A DNA stretch of 64,000 nucleotides from Halogeometricum rufum (GCF_900112175.1 NZ_FOYT01000005.1:186001-250000), one strand, 5' to 3'; positions 53,003-62,040 are shown, numbered from the stretch's first letter. Notes: a model not told the origin generated them from the sequence alone. Translations and numbers: made by a program.

Positions 53003-55003
53003 TCAGGTCGTCAGGTCACTCTCGGTGACGCGGACGCCCTTCTCGGCGAGGTGGCGCATCTGTCGCTGGGCGAAGTCCTCCTCGCTGGTGCCGCGGGTGG
53101 CGAGGACGTAGACGAGGGCGCCGCCGGCGGGGCGCATCGTCCGCCCGGCGCGTTGGGCCCCCTGTCGGCGCGACCCGCCGAGACCGGAGGCGACGACGGC
53201 GAGTTCGGCGTTCGGCAGGTCGATACCCTCGTCGCCGACGCGCGAGATGACGAGCGTGCGGCGTTCGCCGTCGCGGAACTGCCGGAACAGGCGTTCGCGG
53301 TGGCGGTGGCGCATCTCGCCGCTGACGAACGGCACGTCGAGGGCCTCGGCCATCGCCTCGCCCTGGTCGAGGTAGTCGACGAAGACCAGCGCCTTCGACT
53401 CCGGGTGCTGGCGGAGCAGTCGGCGCGTCTCCGCTATCTTCTGCGGGTTCATCGACGCGAGTTGGTGGCGCTCCCGCCCGTCGGCGCTGGCCCACTCGTT
53501 GCGGGCGGTGTCGTCGGCCCACGGCACGTACCGAATCTCGACTTCGGGCTCCTGCACGTAGCCCGCCTCGAACAGTTTCGACCAGTCGGTGCCGATGGGC
53601 GGGCCGATGAGCGTGAATATCTCCCGCTCCTTGTCGTCCTCGCGGATGGGGGTGGCCGAGAGGCCGAGTCGGTGCTTGGCCTGCAGGTCGGCGCTCCGGC
53701 GGTAGATGCGAGACGGGACGTGGTGGACCTCGTCGTAGACGATGAGTCCCCACTCCCGGTCGTCGAACAGCGAGCGGTGGCGGTCCATCCCGGCAGTCTG
53801 GTAGGTGGCGATGGTGACCGGTCGCACCCGTTTCTCCCCGCCGTGGTACTCGCCGATCTGGTCTTCCGTCAGAGAGGTGTGCCGCAGAATCTCCTCGCGC
53901 CACTGCGCGGCGAGTTCGCGCGAGGGAACGAGGACGAGCGTCTCGCCGCCGACGGCCGCGAGGACGCCGATTCCAGTCACCGTCTTGCCCGCGCCGGGCG
54001 GGCCGACGAGGACGCCCGCCTTCTGGTCGATGAAGCGGTCGACCCAGTCCCGCTGGTAGTCGCGGAGTTCGACGCGGAGTTCGACGTCGAGGGGCGCGCC
54101 GGATTCGAGGTCACGGTTGTCCTTCACCGGGTAACCGGCCTCGTAGAGGATGCGCTTGATGTGGGCCTCCTTCCCGTCCCGGACCCAGCTCTCGGTGTCC
54201 GAGATGGGCGCGACGAGGTGTTCCTCGTCGAGTTTCTGCCGGGCGACGTTGCCCATCAGGCTCTCTGAGGCGCCCTCCAACACGACGTAGTCGTCCTCGT
54301 GGGTGTAGAGTCGGAACTGGTTCGCGCGCTTCCACTGGTTCTCCACCCACGTCTCCAGATGCGGCGACCGGCGCGGGAGGACCGACCGCATCATCGACAG
54401 GAGGGCGTCGAGGTCCTCGAACGGCGCCTGCCACACGTCCTCCTGCCGTATCTTGTAGAGGTAGCCCCGCGTGCCCGCGTTCCGGTCGCCCGTCGAGTCC
54501 ACGAGATGGGCGAACTGCGCGAGGCGAGCGCGGGTGTACTGCGTCGGCTGGTCGACGACGATTTCGCGGCGTTCGGGGAACAGGACGATTCGCTCGCGGT
54601 CGGCGAGTCGGCCCCACTCGCTCGGGTAGTAGACCACCGGGTCCGTCGAGACGTCGACTCGCTGGAGGGGGCCGTCGGCGGCGAGGGCGTCCAGCGCCTC
54701 GGAGGCCGTCGCCTGCGAGAGGCCGAGTCGCCGGGCCGCCTGCTGGGCGGTCACCACCGGCCGCCCCTCGGCTTCGAGGGCGCCGTAGAAGTCGGCGACG
54801 GTGACGTCCTCGACGGCGACGGTGGCCGGCGTCCCGGACGCGTCGACGGCGGTGGTCGGCGTCTCGTCTTCCGCCGTCTCCGTCGACACCGCCTCGTCCT
54901 CCGTCGTCGGTTCGCCCGACTCGTACTTCGGCGGGGCGTCGTTCGACGAGGCGTCGGACGGTCCGTCGCCGTCTCCGGCGTCGTCTTCCGTCATCGTCTC
55001 CAC
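53003..55003 (-). CDS. XPB/Rad25-type DEAD/DEAH helicase with N-terminal winged helix
   Basis: A 666-residue superfamily 2 helicase. After an acidic tail (1-60) a winged-helix-like domain (~68-125) precedes a damage-recognition-like region. Walker A is GPPGAGKT (334-341), the DExH box is VYDEVHHV, motif III LSATPIRED, and motif VI GSRRQGAQRAGR. The pattern is that of archaeal XPB, which works in DNA repair or transcription-coupled unwinding. The ATG four codons in (54994) is a possible alternative start. It is 127 bp upstream of the methyltransferase on the same strand. Confidence 0.88.
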   Translation of the reverse strand: METMTEDDAGDGDGPSDASSNDAPPKYESGEPTTEDEAVSTETAEDETPTTAVDASGTPATVAVEDVTVADFYGALEAEGRPVVTAQQAARRLGLSQATASEALDALAADGPLQRVDVSTDPVVYYPSEWGRLADRERIVLFPERREIVVDQPTQYTRARLAQFAHLVDSTGDRNAGTRGYLYKIRQEDVWQAPFEDLDALLSMMRSVLPRRSPHLETWVENQWKRANQFRLYTHEDDYVVLEGASESLMGNVARQKLDEEHLVAPISDTESWVRDGKEAHIKRILYEAGYPVKDNRDLESGAPLDVELRVELRDYQRDWVDRFIDQKAGVLVGPPGAGKTVTGIGVLAAVGGETLVLVPSRELAAQWREEILRHTSLTEDQIGEYHGGEKRVRPVTIATYQTAGMDRHRSLFDDREWGLIVYDEVHHVPSRIYRRSADLQAKHRLGLSATPIREDDKEREIFTLIGPPIGTDWSKLFEAGYVQEPEVEIRYVPWADDTARNEWASADGRERHQLASMNPQKIAETRRLLRQHPESKALVFVDYLDQGEAMAEALDVPFVSGEMRHRHRERLFRQFRDGERRTLVISRVGDEGIDLPNAELAVVASGLGGSRRQGAQRAGRTMRPAGGALVYVLATRGTSEEDFAQRQMRHLAEKGVRVTESDLTT

Positions 55004-55149
55004 TCAGGAGACCGGCGGTGAAACGGCTTGCGCTGTCGGCCGTCGAAGCGTCTCGCGGAGTCTCGGCCGTCCGCGACGCGTCCGTGGTGTCCGCGACGCG
55101 TCCGCGAACCGCGTCGGCGACTGCGTGGCACGTCGCGCGAGGGGACGGC

Positions 55150-55695
55150 TCACCCCATCGTGCTGTACCGGGTCGGAGACATCCGTTCGTACACGCGTCG
55201 GACCTCGTCGGTCACGTCGATGAACGAGGGGTACTCCTCCAGCGTTCGGATTGCGTCGAGGTAGACGTAGTCGACGGGTTCGTCGGCAATCTCCTCGAAC
55301 ACCTGTCGGGGTCCCGACTCGCCGACGGCGACGAACGGCCGACCCTCCGGGTCAATCTGCGGCGTCGTTCCGTGGTGGCGATACACCGTCGCCATGGCGA
55401 GTGCGCTTGCGAGGGGGACCTGACCGGGCGTCAACTGCCACGTCACGTCTCTGTCGTCGTACTCAACGGTCGAGACGTAGCCGTCGTCGAAGCGGAAACA
55501 CCGGACCGTCTCGCCGTCGCGTCGCCACCGCGTCTCCGTTCGTCGCGGCCGGTCGAGTTCCCATCCCCGTTCGTCTGTCGGTGCGGCGTCGGTCGAACGC
55601 ACGGCGTGAGTGACCCACCGGAACGGCGCGGCGCACCACGACCCGAGTCGCCGAACGCCGCGCCCTGCCCGGTGGAGCACCGAGGGCGTCATCAC
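55150..55695 (-). CDS. Haloarchaeal protein of unknown function
   Basis: A 181-residue protein with a basic, Arg/Trp-rich start (HRAGRGVRRLGSWCAAPFRW), a central beta region (VSTVEYDDRDVTWQL) and an acidic helical end with YVYLDAIRTLEEYPSF. No domain was recognised. It may be a small regulatory or DNA-associated protein; its divergent neighbour is the E2 gene, 96 bp away. Confidence 0.55.
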   Translation of the reverse strand: MMTPSVLHRAGRGVRRLGSWCAAPFRWVTHAVRSTDAAPTDERGWELDRPRRTETRWRRDGETVRCFRFDDGYVSTVEYDDRDVTWQLTPGQVPLASALAMATVYRHHGTTPQIDPEGRPFVAVGESGPRQVFEEIADEPVDYVYLDAIRTLEEYPSFIDVTDEVRRVYERMSPTRYSTMG

Positions 55696-55790
55696 CGGAA
55701 CTACGGTGGCTGGCCTTATCGAACTGACGGATGGAACGGGGAAGATTCGGAGGCGGCTTTTTGTCCCAGTCGAACGTGTAGTAAGTCGAC

Positions 55791-57506
55791 ATGGGATACG
55801 TTGTCAAGATGCCGAAGCTCGGGATGGACATGGATCAGGGAACGGTCGTCGAGTGGTTCGTCGAGGAGGGCGGCGAGGTGACGGACGGCGAGGTGGTGGC
55901 CGAAATCGAATCGGAGAAGACGACGGGTGAGGTGCGCGTCCGACAGGACGGCGTCCTCCACCACCGACTCCTCGCGGAGGGAGAGGGTACGGGCCCCGGC
56001 GGCGCCGTCGCCATCGTCGGCGACGCCGACGAGGACGTGTCGGACCTCCTCGCGGAGGCGACGGGCGGCGCGGCGGCGGCCGAGGCGGACGAGTCCGCAG
56101 GCGAGGCGACGAGTGGCGAGGAGACGACAGCGTCGGCGGCGACCGCGGGCGATACGACCGGCGAGTCCGGCGGCGGCGCGACGGCCGACGCCGGCGGTGC
56201 GACGAGCGAGTCGGTGAAGGCGACGCCGCGGGCGAAGAAGCGCGCCGACGAGTTGGGCGTCGACCTCGCGTCCGTCGACGGCACCGGGCCACAGGGTGCC
56301 GTCTCCGCCGACGACGTCGAGGCCGCCGCTGAGAGCGGGGGTGCGGCCGGCGGTGACGCGGGCGGCGAGGCGGCGAGCGCGGAATCGAAGTCCGGGGCGA
56401 GCGAGTCGGTGAAGGCGACGCCGCGGGCGAAGAAGCGCGCCGACGAGTTGGGCGTCGACCTCGCGTCCGTCGACGGCACCGGCCCGCAGGGAGCCGTCTC
56501 CGCCGACGACGTCGAGGCCGCCGCGGAGAGCGGGGGCGCGGCGGAAGCGACCGCCGCCGACGCGGACGGCGAAACCGCGGCGACCGGTGCGGCGGCCGAG
56601 GCGGAGAGCGGACGCGCCGAACACGTGTTCGCGCCGCCGCGCGTCCGGCGTCTCGCCCGCGAACTCGACGTCGACATCGCCGCCGTCGAAGGTACCGGCG
56701 GCGACGGGCAGGTGACCGAGGCGGACGTACGGGCGTTCGCGGAGGGGGCGGGCGGTGCCGCCGAAGCCGGGGCGGGCGACGGCCAGACGGCCGCCGAGCG
56801 CGTCGGCACCCGCGACGAGGAGCGACCGATGAAGGGGATGCGGCGCACCATCGCGTCGCGCCTCGGCGAGAGTTACCGCGAGTCCGTCCACGTGACGGTC
56901 CACCGAACGGCCGACGCGGAGGCGTTGCTCGCGGCGGCCGACGCCGCCGACGAGGGGTTGGCGCCGAAGATTTCGGTGACCGACGTGCTGTTGCTCGCCC
57001 TCTCGGCGACGCTGGACGAACACCCGGCGTTCAACGCGACGTACGAGGACGAGGTCCACCGCCTCCACGCCGAGCAGAACGTCTGCATCGCGGTGGACGT
57101 CGAGGAGGGACTCGTCGCACCCGTCGTCCGCGGCGTGTCGACGCTCTCGCTGTCCGAGTTGGCCGAGAAGCGCAGCGAGGTGACCCAGCGCGCCCTCTCC
57201 GGGGAGTTCACGATGGACGACCTCTCGGGCGGGACGTTCACCGTCTCGAACCTCGGCGTCCTCGGCGTCGAGTCGTTCGACCCGGTAATCAACCCGCCGC
57301 AGGTGGCGATTCTCGGCGTCGACACTATCGCGGAGGAAGTCGTCCCCGTCGGCGACGGCGACGTCGGCGTCAGGAAGCGAATCGGGTTCGACCTCTCGTT
57401 CGACCACCGCATCGTGGACGGTGCCGACGCGGCGCGGTTCCTCGGTTCACTGGTCGAACACGTCGAGAACCCGTGGCCGCTCGTCGTCGCCGCCGGCGGG
57501 CGCTGA
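55791..57506 (+). CDS. acoC: Dihydrolipoamide acyltransferase E2 with three subunit-binding domains
   Basis: A 571-residue E2 of a 2-oxoacid (acetoin-type) dehydrogenase complex. Residues 1-76 are a lipoyl domain with modified Lys43 in IESEKTTGE. Three peripheral-subunit-binding domains follow (~139-183, ~204-248, ~278-315), joined by Ala/Gly/Glu-rich linkers; the first two are nearly identical. The catalytic domain (~346-571) ends in SFDHRIVDGADAARF with His539 and Asp543 of the HxxxDG site. One subunit-binding domain is normal; three could alter binding of E1 or E3. E1 and AcoX genes lie 1.2 kb away on the other strand. No E3 gene is in the window. Confidence 0.88.
   Translation: MGYVVKMPKLGMDMDQGTVVEWFVEEGGEVTDGEVVAEIESEKTTGEVRVRQDGVLHHRLLAEGEGTGPGGAVAIVGDADEDVSDLLAEATGGAAAAEADESAGEATSGEETTASAATAGDTTGESGGGATADAGGATSESVKATPRAKKRADELGVDLASVDGTGPQGAVSADDVEAAAESGGAAGGDAGGEAASAESKSGASESVKATPRAKKRADELGVDLASVDGTGPQGAVSADDVEAAAESGGAAEATAADADGETAATGAAAEAESGRAEHVFAPPRVRRLARELDVDIAAVEGTGGDGQVTEADVRAFAEGAGGAAEAGAGDGQTAAERVGTRDEERPMKGMRRTIASRLGESYRESVHVTVHRTADAEALLAAADAADEGLAPKISVTDVLLLALSATLDEHPAFNATYEDEVHRLHAEQNVCIAVDVEEGLVAPVVRGVSTLSLSELAEKRSEVTQRALSGEFTMDDLSGGTFTVSNLGVLGVESFDPVINPPQVAILGVDTIAEEVVPVGDGDVGVRKRIGFDLSFDHRIVDGADAARFLGSLVEHVENPWPLVVAAGGR
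56204..56536. repeat. Direct 138-bp repeat encoding duplicated E2 subunit-binding domains
   Basis: DNA at 56204-56341 recurs at 56399-56536 (195-bp offset) with only a few, mostly synonymous, differences such as GGG/GGC, CCA/CCG, GGT/GGA and GCT/GCG. The copied unit encodes one complete subunit-binding domain. The in-frame 65-codon period and near identity indicate a recent internal duplication or gene conversion. Confidence 0.9.
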
Positions 57507-57520
57507 GAGCGGTCGACCAC

Positions 57521-57796
57521 TCACTCTTCGAGATAAGTGGCTTCCCACGTCTTGCGAGCGTCCAAGTCGCGGCGGCCTCTCGCCGTCACGGTGTAGACGT
57601 TCGTTCGACGGTCCCGTTTGCCCTTGTCGACCAGCCCTTTCTCGACCAGCGTGTCGAGGTTCGGATACAGACGACCGTGGTGTATCTCCGTCTCGTAGTA
57701 GTCCTCCAGTTCGTCCTTCACCGCCAGTCCGTGAGGCTCGTCGAGACCGGAGACGACGATGAGGAGGTCGCGTTGGAACGCGGTCAGGTCGTGCAT
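57521..57796 (-). CDS. PadR-family transcriptional regulator
   Basis: A 91-residue winged-helix protein with the PadR pattern: LTAFQRDLLIVVSGLDEPHG at the N-terminus, ETEIHHGRLYPNLDTLVEKG as recognition helix and wing, and NVYTVTARGRRDLDAR at the end. PadR proteins are usually repressors that respond to small organic molecules. ATG 57796 (MHDLTAF) is the standard start; a GC-rich upstream extension is spurious. It is convergent with the E2 gene (14-bp gap) and may control the acetoin-type genes. Confidence 0.9.
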   Translation of the reverse strand: MHDLTAFQRDLLIVVSGLDEPHGLAVKDELEDYYETEIHHGRLYPNLDTLVEKGLVDKGKRDRRTNVYTVTARGRRDLDARKTWEATYLEE

Positions 57797-57847
57797 CACT
57801 CTCCGTGTTCGCTCCCGGCGCATAGTTACTGTCCGAATAGTGAGACG

Positions 57848-57862
57848 TATCGAACCGATACC
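57848..57862. promoter_or_regulatory. 15-bp palindrome upstream of padR
   Basis: GTATCG, AAC, CGATAC is a perfect inverted repeat 52-66 bp before the PadR start on the minus strand. Dimeric PadR proteins bind such short dyads, usually of their own promoters. The rest of the 248-bp gap up to the VOC gene shows only GC-rich sequence with no gene. Confidence 0.45.
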
Positions 57863-58044
57863 GTCCCGTAAGCGTCGATTGAACCCGCTCGCGGTTCGCG
57901 CGGGCGACTGCGTCGACTCGGTAACGACTGTGCCGAGTCGGGGGCGGCGCGCGCCGGCGACTCGCGAGCAATCGCGGCGATGCTCGCTCCGCCGGGGGCG
58001 AGCGGTCACCGACGCGGTCTGTGCGTTCGACTTTGTCGGGCGCG

Positions 58045-58548
58045 CTACGGGTGCGTCTCGTCCGGTTCGGGCATCGATTCGAGGTTCGTCGCCGTCTCGA
58101 AGACGACGCCGTTCAGTTCGTCGGCCGTGTCGAAGTACCAGTACGGCACCTCGCCGTAGACGCCGCTCTGGACGACGGGCATGCCCGCGTCCTCGAACTT
58201 CTCGACGACCGCTTCGGTGTCCTCGAAGGCGAAGCAGGCGACGTGGTGGAGGCCCTCGCCGTGTTCGTCGAGGTGTTCGGTGTAGAGGCTCGGCCCCTCC
58301 AGCGGTTCGATGAGTTCGATCATCGTCTCGCCCGCGTACGCGAGCGCGAGGATCATCGAGTAGTCGTGCGACTCGCCGCGGAACGTCGTGTCCGTCAGCG
58401 TCGGCGGTTCGAACCGGAAGACGTCCCACGGTCCGAGTCCGAGTATCCCGCCGAAGCGCTCCATACCGTCTTCGATGTCCTCGACGACGAAGGCGACTTG
58501 GCTGACTTCGGGTATCTCCACGTCCAGGTCAGGCACGTTCGGAGCCAT
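58045..58548 (-). CDS. VOC-family (glyoxalase/dioxygenase-fold) protein
   Basis: A 167-residue protein with two beta-alpha-beta-beta-beta units of the vicinal oxygen chelate fold. Likely metal ligands are in VSQVAFVVEDIEDG (early position), ETMIELIEP (Glu), EGLHHVACFAFED (His) and a later Glu in NGVVFETA. Glyoxalase, methylmalonyl-CoA epimerase and dioxygenases share it; the specific reaction is open. ATG 58548 (MAPNVPDLD) is preferred. A GATATATCATGATA run at 58572-58585 fits its own promoter. Confidence 0.8.
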   Translation of the reverse strand: MAPNVPDLDVEIPEVSQVAFVVEDIEDGMERFGGILGLGPWDVFRFEPPTLTDTTFRGESHDYSMILALAYAGETMIELIEPLEGPSLYTEHLDEHGEGLHHVACFAFEDTEAVVEKFEDAGMPVVQSGVYGEVPYWYFDTADELNGVVFETATNLESMPEPDETHP

Positions 58549-58689
58549 ACCGGTGCTACGACGTACACGACGATATATCATGATAGATGATAGACAGACA
58601 GTCTCCGTCGCTGAAGAGTGCGCGCGAGAGCGGAGGCGGAGGTGGTCGCGCGCGGACAGGGTGCCGACCCGTCGAGAGCGACTGCGCGC

Positions 58690-59688
58690 TCAGGGCCGAC
58701 TGAAGAAGCCGTCGCGCGCCGCGCGTTCGTAGACGGCGTCCACGTCGACGACCACGGGGCCGTCGGGGACGGGTCGCACGTCGATGGTGGCCTCCCTGAC
58801 TTCGAGTTCGCGTTCCCCGTCCACGGAGACGACGCCCTGTGGAAGTTCGAACGTCGTCGTCTCGTCGTCGTCGAGGCGGTCCCACGCGCGGACGCCGAGG
58901 CGTTCGACCACGCCGGGAACGGTGATGGCCCGGACCGTCTGCTCGCAGTCGTCCGGCGGACCGAGACGGAAGCCGACGCCGCCCGACTCCTCCGGCGGGT
59001 GGAGCGAGAGACCGCCCGCGATGCCCGAGAGGCCGATTTCCGTCGGCGAGGCTCGCGAGACGACGCCGCCGACGACGCGACTGGCGTCGAGGATGGCCCG
59101 CGTCCCGACGAACTGCTGGTCGAGGACGCCGAGGGTCGCGAGGCCGCGGATGGTGCGTTCGCCGTTCGCCGTGTCCGCGACGGCCTCGACCATCCCGTGG
59201 CGGTACGTCGTCTCCGCGCGCGAGACGCCGCCCGTGGCGACGAGTGCGGCCGCGCCGCCGGCGACGGTGCCGTCGATGGCGTTCGGGAACACGTTGTTCG
59301 TGCCCGTGGAGACGCTGACGACGGGGACGTCCTCGATGGTGTGCGCCACGTCGCGGTTGGTGCCGTCGCCGCCGAGGACGACGACGGCGTCGGCCGCCGT
59401 CGCGAACGCCGCGGCCGCACGCCGGGTGTCGCCGCCGTCGCCGGCGACGGACATGTCGAGGAGGCCGACGTCGAGTTCGGCCGGCGACTGGTCCACGATT
59501 CGCTGTCCGAGGTTGCCCCGGTCCGGCATCACCAGCACCTCGACGTCGGGTTCGAGCGAGAGTCCGGCGAGGACGCACTCGGCGGTCCGTCGCTTCTCGT
59601 AGTCGTCGCTCACGCTGGCACCGCCGGTGAGGCGGCGGATGTCCCGCCCCGCCGCCGGGTTGACGACGAGGCCGACAGTGGCCGTCAC
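58690..59688 (-). CDS. acoX: AcoX-like ATP-NAD kinase family protein
   Basis: A 332-residue protein with the NAD-kinase/diacylglycerol-kinase-like motif VVVLGGDGTNRDV near residues 100-112 and VSVSTGTNNVFPNAIDG. AcoX proteins of acetoin gene clusters belong to this group; the reaction they catalyse has not been fixed. It follows the E1 beta stop with no gap (59689/59688), so it is cotranscribed with the dehydrogenase and its presence is the best sign that this is an acetoin-type complex. Confidence 0.82.
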   Translation of the reverse strand: MTATVGLVVNPAAGRDIRRLTGGASVSDDYEKRRTAECVLAGLSLEPDVEVLVMPDRGNLGQRIVDQSPAELDVGLLDMSVAGDGGDTRRAAAAFATAADAVVVLGGDGTNRDVAHTIEDVPVVSVSTGTNNVFPNAIDGTVAGGAAALVATGGVSRAETTYRHGMVEAVADTANGERTIRGLATLGVLDQQFVGTRAILDASRVVGGVVSRASPTEIGLSGIAGGLSLHPPEESGGVGFRLGPPDDCEQTVRAITVPGVVERLGVRAWDRLDDDETTTFELPQGVVSVDGERELEVREATIDVRPVPDGPVVVDVDAVYERAARDGFFSRP

Positions 59689-60699
59689 TCAGATCACGCG
59701 GTCGATGGCTGCGCGCACGTCCCCGGCGTGCGGGAGCACCTCCTCTTCGAGGACGGGGCTGAACGGGATGTGCGTGTCGGCGACGCCGACGCGCTGAATC
59801 GGCGCGTCGAGGCTGAAGAACGCCTTCTCCTGTATCCGCGCGACCACCTCGGCGTGAGTGCCGTACGAGAGCGGACTCTCGTCGGCGACGACGAGTCGGC
59901 CCGTCTTCTCGACGCTCTCGACGAGGGTGTCGGTGTCCATCGGGTACATCGACTGCAGGTCGATGACCTCCAGACTGGTCTCGCCCGCGAGTTCCTCCGC
60001 GAGGTCGAGCGATTCGCCGACCATGCGCTGGGTCGCGACGACGGTCACGTCGTCGCCCTCGCGTTCGACGCTCGCCTGCCCGAGGGGGATGGTGTAGTCG
60101 TCGTCGACCGGCACCTCGCCCTCCTGTTCGTACACCGCCTTGTTCTCGAAGAAGAACACCGGGTCGTTCGACCGGATGGCGGACTTGAGCAGGCCCTTCG
60201 CGGCCCGCGGCGTGCCCGGCGCGACGGCCATGATGCCCGGGAGGTGGGCGAACCAGGTGTGCAGCGTTCCCGAGTGCTGACTGGCCGCGCCCATCCCGCC
60301 GCCCTCGGTGGTGCGAACGGTGACGGGCATCTCGGTCTTGCCGCCGAACATGTAGCGGTTCTTCGCCATCTGGTTGAGTACCTGTTCGGAGCAGACGCCG
60401 AGGAAGTCCGAGAACATTATCTCGACGACCGGACGACTGCCCGTGGCGGCCGCACCGACGGCCGCACCCATGAATCCGGCTTCGCTGATGGGCGTGTCGC
60501 GGACCCGTTCCTCGCCGAAGTCCTCGACGAGGTCACCCGTCACGTCGAAGACGCCGCCGAACAGACCCACGTCTTCGCCCATGACGAACACGTCCTCGTC
60601 GCGGTTCATCTCCTCGCGGAGGGCCTGTCTGATGGCCTCCCGCATCGTCATCGTCTCCGTCTCCGGTACGCCGCCGCCTGACTGGCTCTCGGTACTCAT
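59689..60699 (-). CDS. acoB: 2-oxoacid/acetoin dehydrogenase E1 component, beta subunit
   Basis: A 336-residue transketolase-like subunit. Landmarks: REEMNRDEDVFVMGEDVGLF at ~14-50, MFSDFLGVCSEQVLNQMAKN near 95, and the C-terminal transketolase domain with ESPLSYGTHAEVVARI. It forms the alpha2beta2 thiamine-diphosphate E1 with the product of the upstream gene, oxidising acetoin or a 2-oxo acid onto the E2 lipoyl group. Its ATG overlaps the E1 alpha stop by 4 bp (ATGA). Confidence 0.92.
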   Translation of the reverse strand: MSTESQSGGGVPETETMTMREAIRQALREEMNRDEDVFVMGEDVGLFGGVFDVTGDLVEDFGEERVRDTPISEAGFMGAAVGAAATGSRPVVEIMFSDFLGVCSEQVLNQMAKNRYMFGGKTEMPVTVRTTEGGGMGAASQHSGTLHTWFAHLPGIMAVAPGTPRAAKGLLKSAIRSNDPVFFFENKAVYEQEGEVPVDDDYTIPLGQASVEREGDDVTVVATQRMVGESLDLAEELAGETSLEVIDLQSMYPMDTDTLVESVEKTGRLVVADESPLSYGTHAEVVARIQEKAFFSLDAPIQRVGVADTHIPFSPVLEEEVLPHAGDVRAAIDRVI

Positions 60700-61730
60700 C
60701 GTGGTTCACCTCCGTCGGCCCGCATCTGGGCCGCAAAGTCCGATATCTCGGGGACGTTCGCGCCGAACATGTCCTCGTACGCTTCGCTCGGGTCGGGGTA
60801 GTCCGCGTCTTTCGCGCTGTTCGCCGCGTCGTCTATCTCCGCGCTGACCTCCTCTCGCAGGTCCTCGAACTCCTCTTGCGTGAGCGTTCCCGCCTCGACG
60901 AGGCGGTCCTTGAACGTCTCGATGGCGTCTCGGTCCTTCCAAATCTGGACGTCCTCCTCGCTGCGGTACGGCTGGTGGTCGCCCTCGAAGTGCCCCTCGT
61001 AGCGGTACGTGTCCGCCTCGATGAGCGTCGGGCCGCCGCCGTCCGCCGCACGACTGCGCGCCTCCTCGACGGCCTCGTACACCGCCGTCACGTCCATCCC
61101 GTCGACCGTGAACCCCGGGATGTCGTAGGCTTCTGCCGTCGCCGACAGGTGTTCGACGTTGTGCTGTTTCTCCATCGGTGTCCCCTCGCCGAACTGGTTG
61201 TTCTCGATGACGAACACCGCCGGGAGGTTCCACGTCGCCGCGAGGTTGATGGCCTCGTGGACCTGCCCCTGCGCGACGGCGCCGTCGCCGAAGAACGCGA
61301 GCGCGACCCTGTCCTCGTCCTTGTAGTCGGCCGTCAACGCCGCACCGGTCGCGAGTGGCGGTCCCGCGCCGACGATGCCGTTCGCGCCGAGCATCCCGGC
61401 GTCCACGTCGGCGATGTGCATCGAGCCACCCTTACCGTTGCAGTAGCCGTCTCGCTTGCCGTACAACTCGGCCATCATCTGGTAGGGGTCCAGTCCCTTG
61501 GCGATGCAGTGGCCGTGACCGCGGTGGGTGCTCGTGATGTAGTCGTCCTGTTCGAGTGCCGACACCGCACCGACGCCGACGGCCTCTTCGCCGATATAGA
61601 GGTGGACGAACCCCGGTAGCTCCCCATCCGCGAACAGTTCACCCGCTTTCGTGTCGAACTCACGTATCGTGAGCATCCGCCGGAGGATCTCCAGTTGACC
61701 CTCTTCGGATTCGATATCTATCGTTACCAT
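60696..61730 (-). CDS. acoA: 2-oxoacid/acetoin dehydrogenase E1 component, alpha subunit
   Basis: A 344-residue thiamine-diphosphate subunit with the diphosphate/Mg motif FFGDGAVAQGQ through VIENNQFG (GDG...NN spacing near 170-198), THRGHGHCIAKG and the phosphorylation-loop-like YRYEGHFEGD. It heads the acoA-acoB-acoX operon. ATG 61730 directly follows an AT-rich gap (61745-61795, TAATAAT and ATTATTA arms) that fits its promoter. Pyruvate or branched-chain 2-oxoacid dehydrogenase remains possible, but AcoX favours acetoin. Confidence 0.9.
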   Translation of the reverse strand: MVTIDIESEEGQLEILRRMLTIREFDTKAGELFADGELPGFVHLYIGEEAVGVGAVSALEQDDYITSTHRGHGHCIAKGLDPYQMMAELYGKRDGYCNGKGGSMHIADVDAGMLGANGIVGAGPPLATGAALTADYKDEDRVALAFFGDGAVAQGQVHEAINLAATWNLPAVFVIENNQFGEGTPMEKQHNVEHLSATAEAYDIPGFTVDGMDVTAVYEAVEEARSRAADGGGPTLIEADTYRYEGHFEGDHQPYRSEEDVQIWKDRDAIETFKDRLVEAGTLTQEEFEDLREEVSAEIDDAANSAKDADYPDPSEAYEDMFGANVPEISDFAAQMRADGGEPR

Positions 61731-61744
61731 ACGGTGTAGAGGTT

Positions 61745-61797
61745 ATCCACCGAATATAATAATCGTTTATGTATATTATTACTTTCTGACGTAGATA
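61745..61797. promoter_or_regulatory. AT-rich promoter region of acoA at the left border of the origin
   Basis: A 50-bp AT-rich patch with AATATAATAATC and TATATTATTAC arms lies just upstream of acoA (minus strand). It contains TATA candidates for acoA. Because it also borders the origin region, a secondary unwinding role is possible but not needed. Confidence 0.5.
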
Positions 61798-61912
61798 GGG
61801 AAAACACAATTCGACGAACCGTGAGAAATGTTTCTGATACCGGAGAAAGTACGCCGTGCGGTGAATGTGCGGAGAGAGACGACGGAGCACCGACGCGTGT
61901 AGGGAGGGGCGG

Positions 61913-61931
61913 ACACCGGGTTTCCGGTGAA
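61913..61931 (+). repeat. ORB-like repeat 1
   Basis: ACACCGGGTTTCCGGTGAA, the consensus form. CACCGG and CCGGTG are inverted arms around GTTT. Leftmost copy, pointing toward the AT-rich element. Confidence 0.85.
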
Positions 61932-62040
61932 CGAGGCGGTGCCGTCGAGGGGGAAAGACGTCGCCGACGCCGACTGGAAATCGGAGGTTGGGTGCGGGAG
62001 AACTGACAGCGGTCGTTCCGTGTCGGGGGTAGCGAGACGC

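Noticed and set aside
53003-55003. Helicase plus methyltransferase as a defence island pair
   Set aside because: The helicase has the domain order and motifs of housekeeping archaeal XPB, and a 127-bp gap with no other defence gene gives no support for a joint system.
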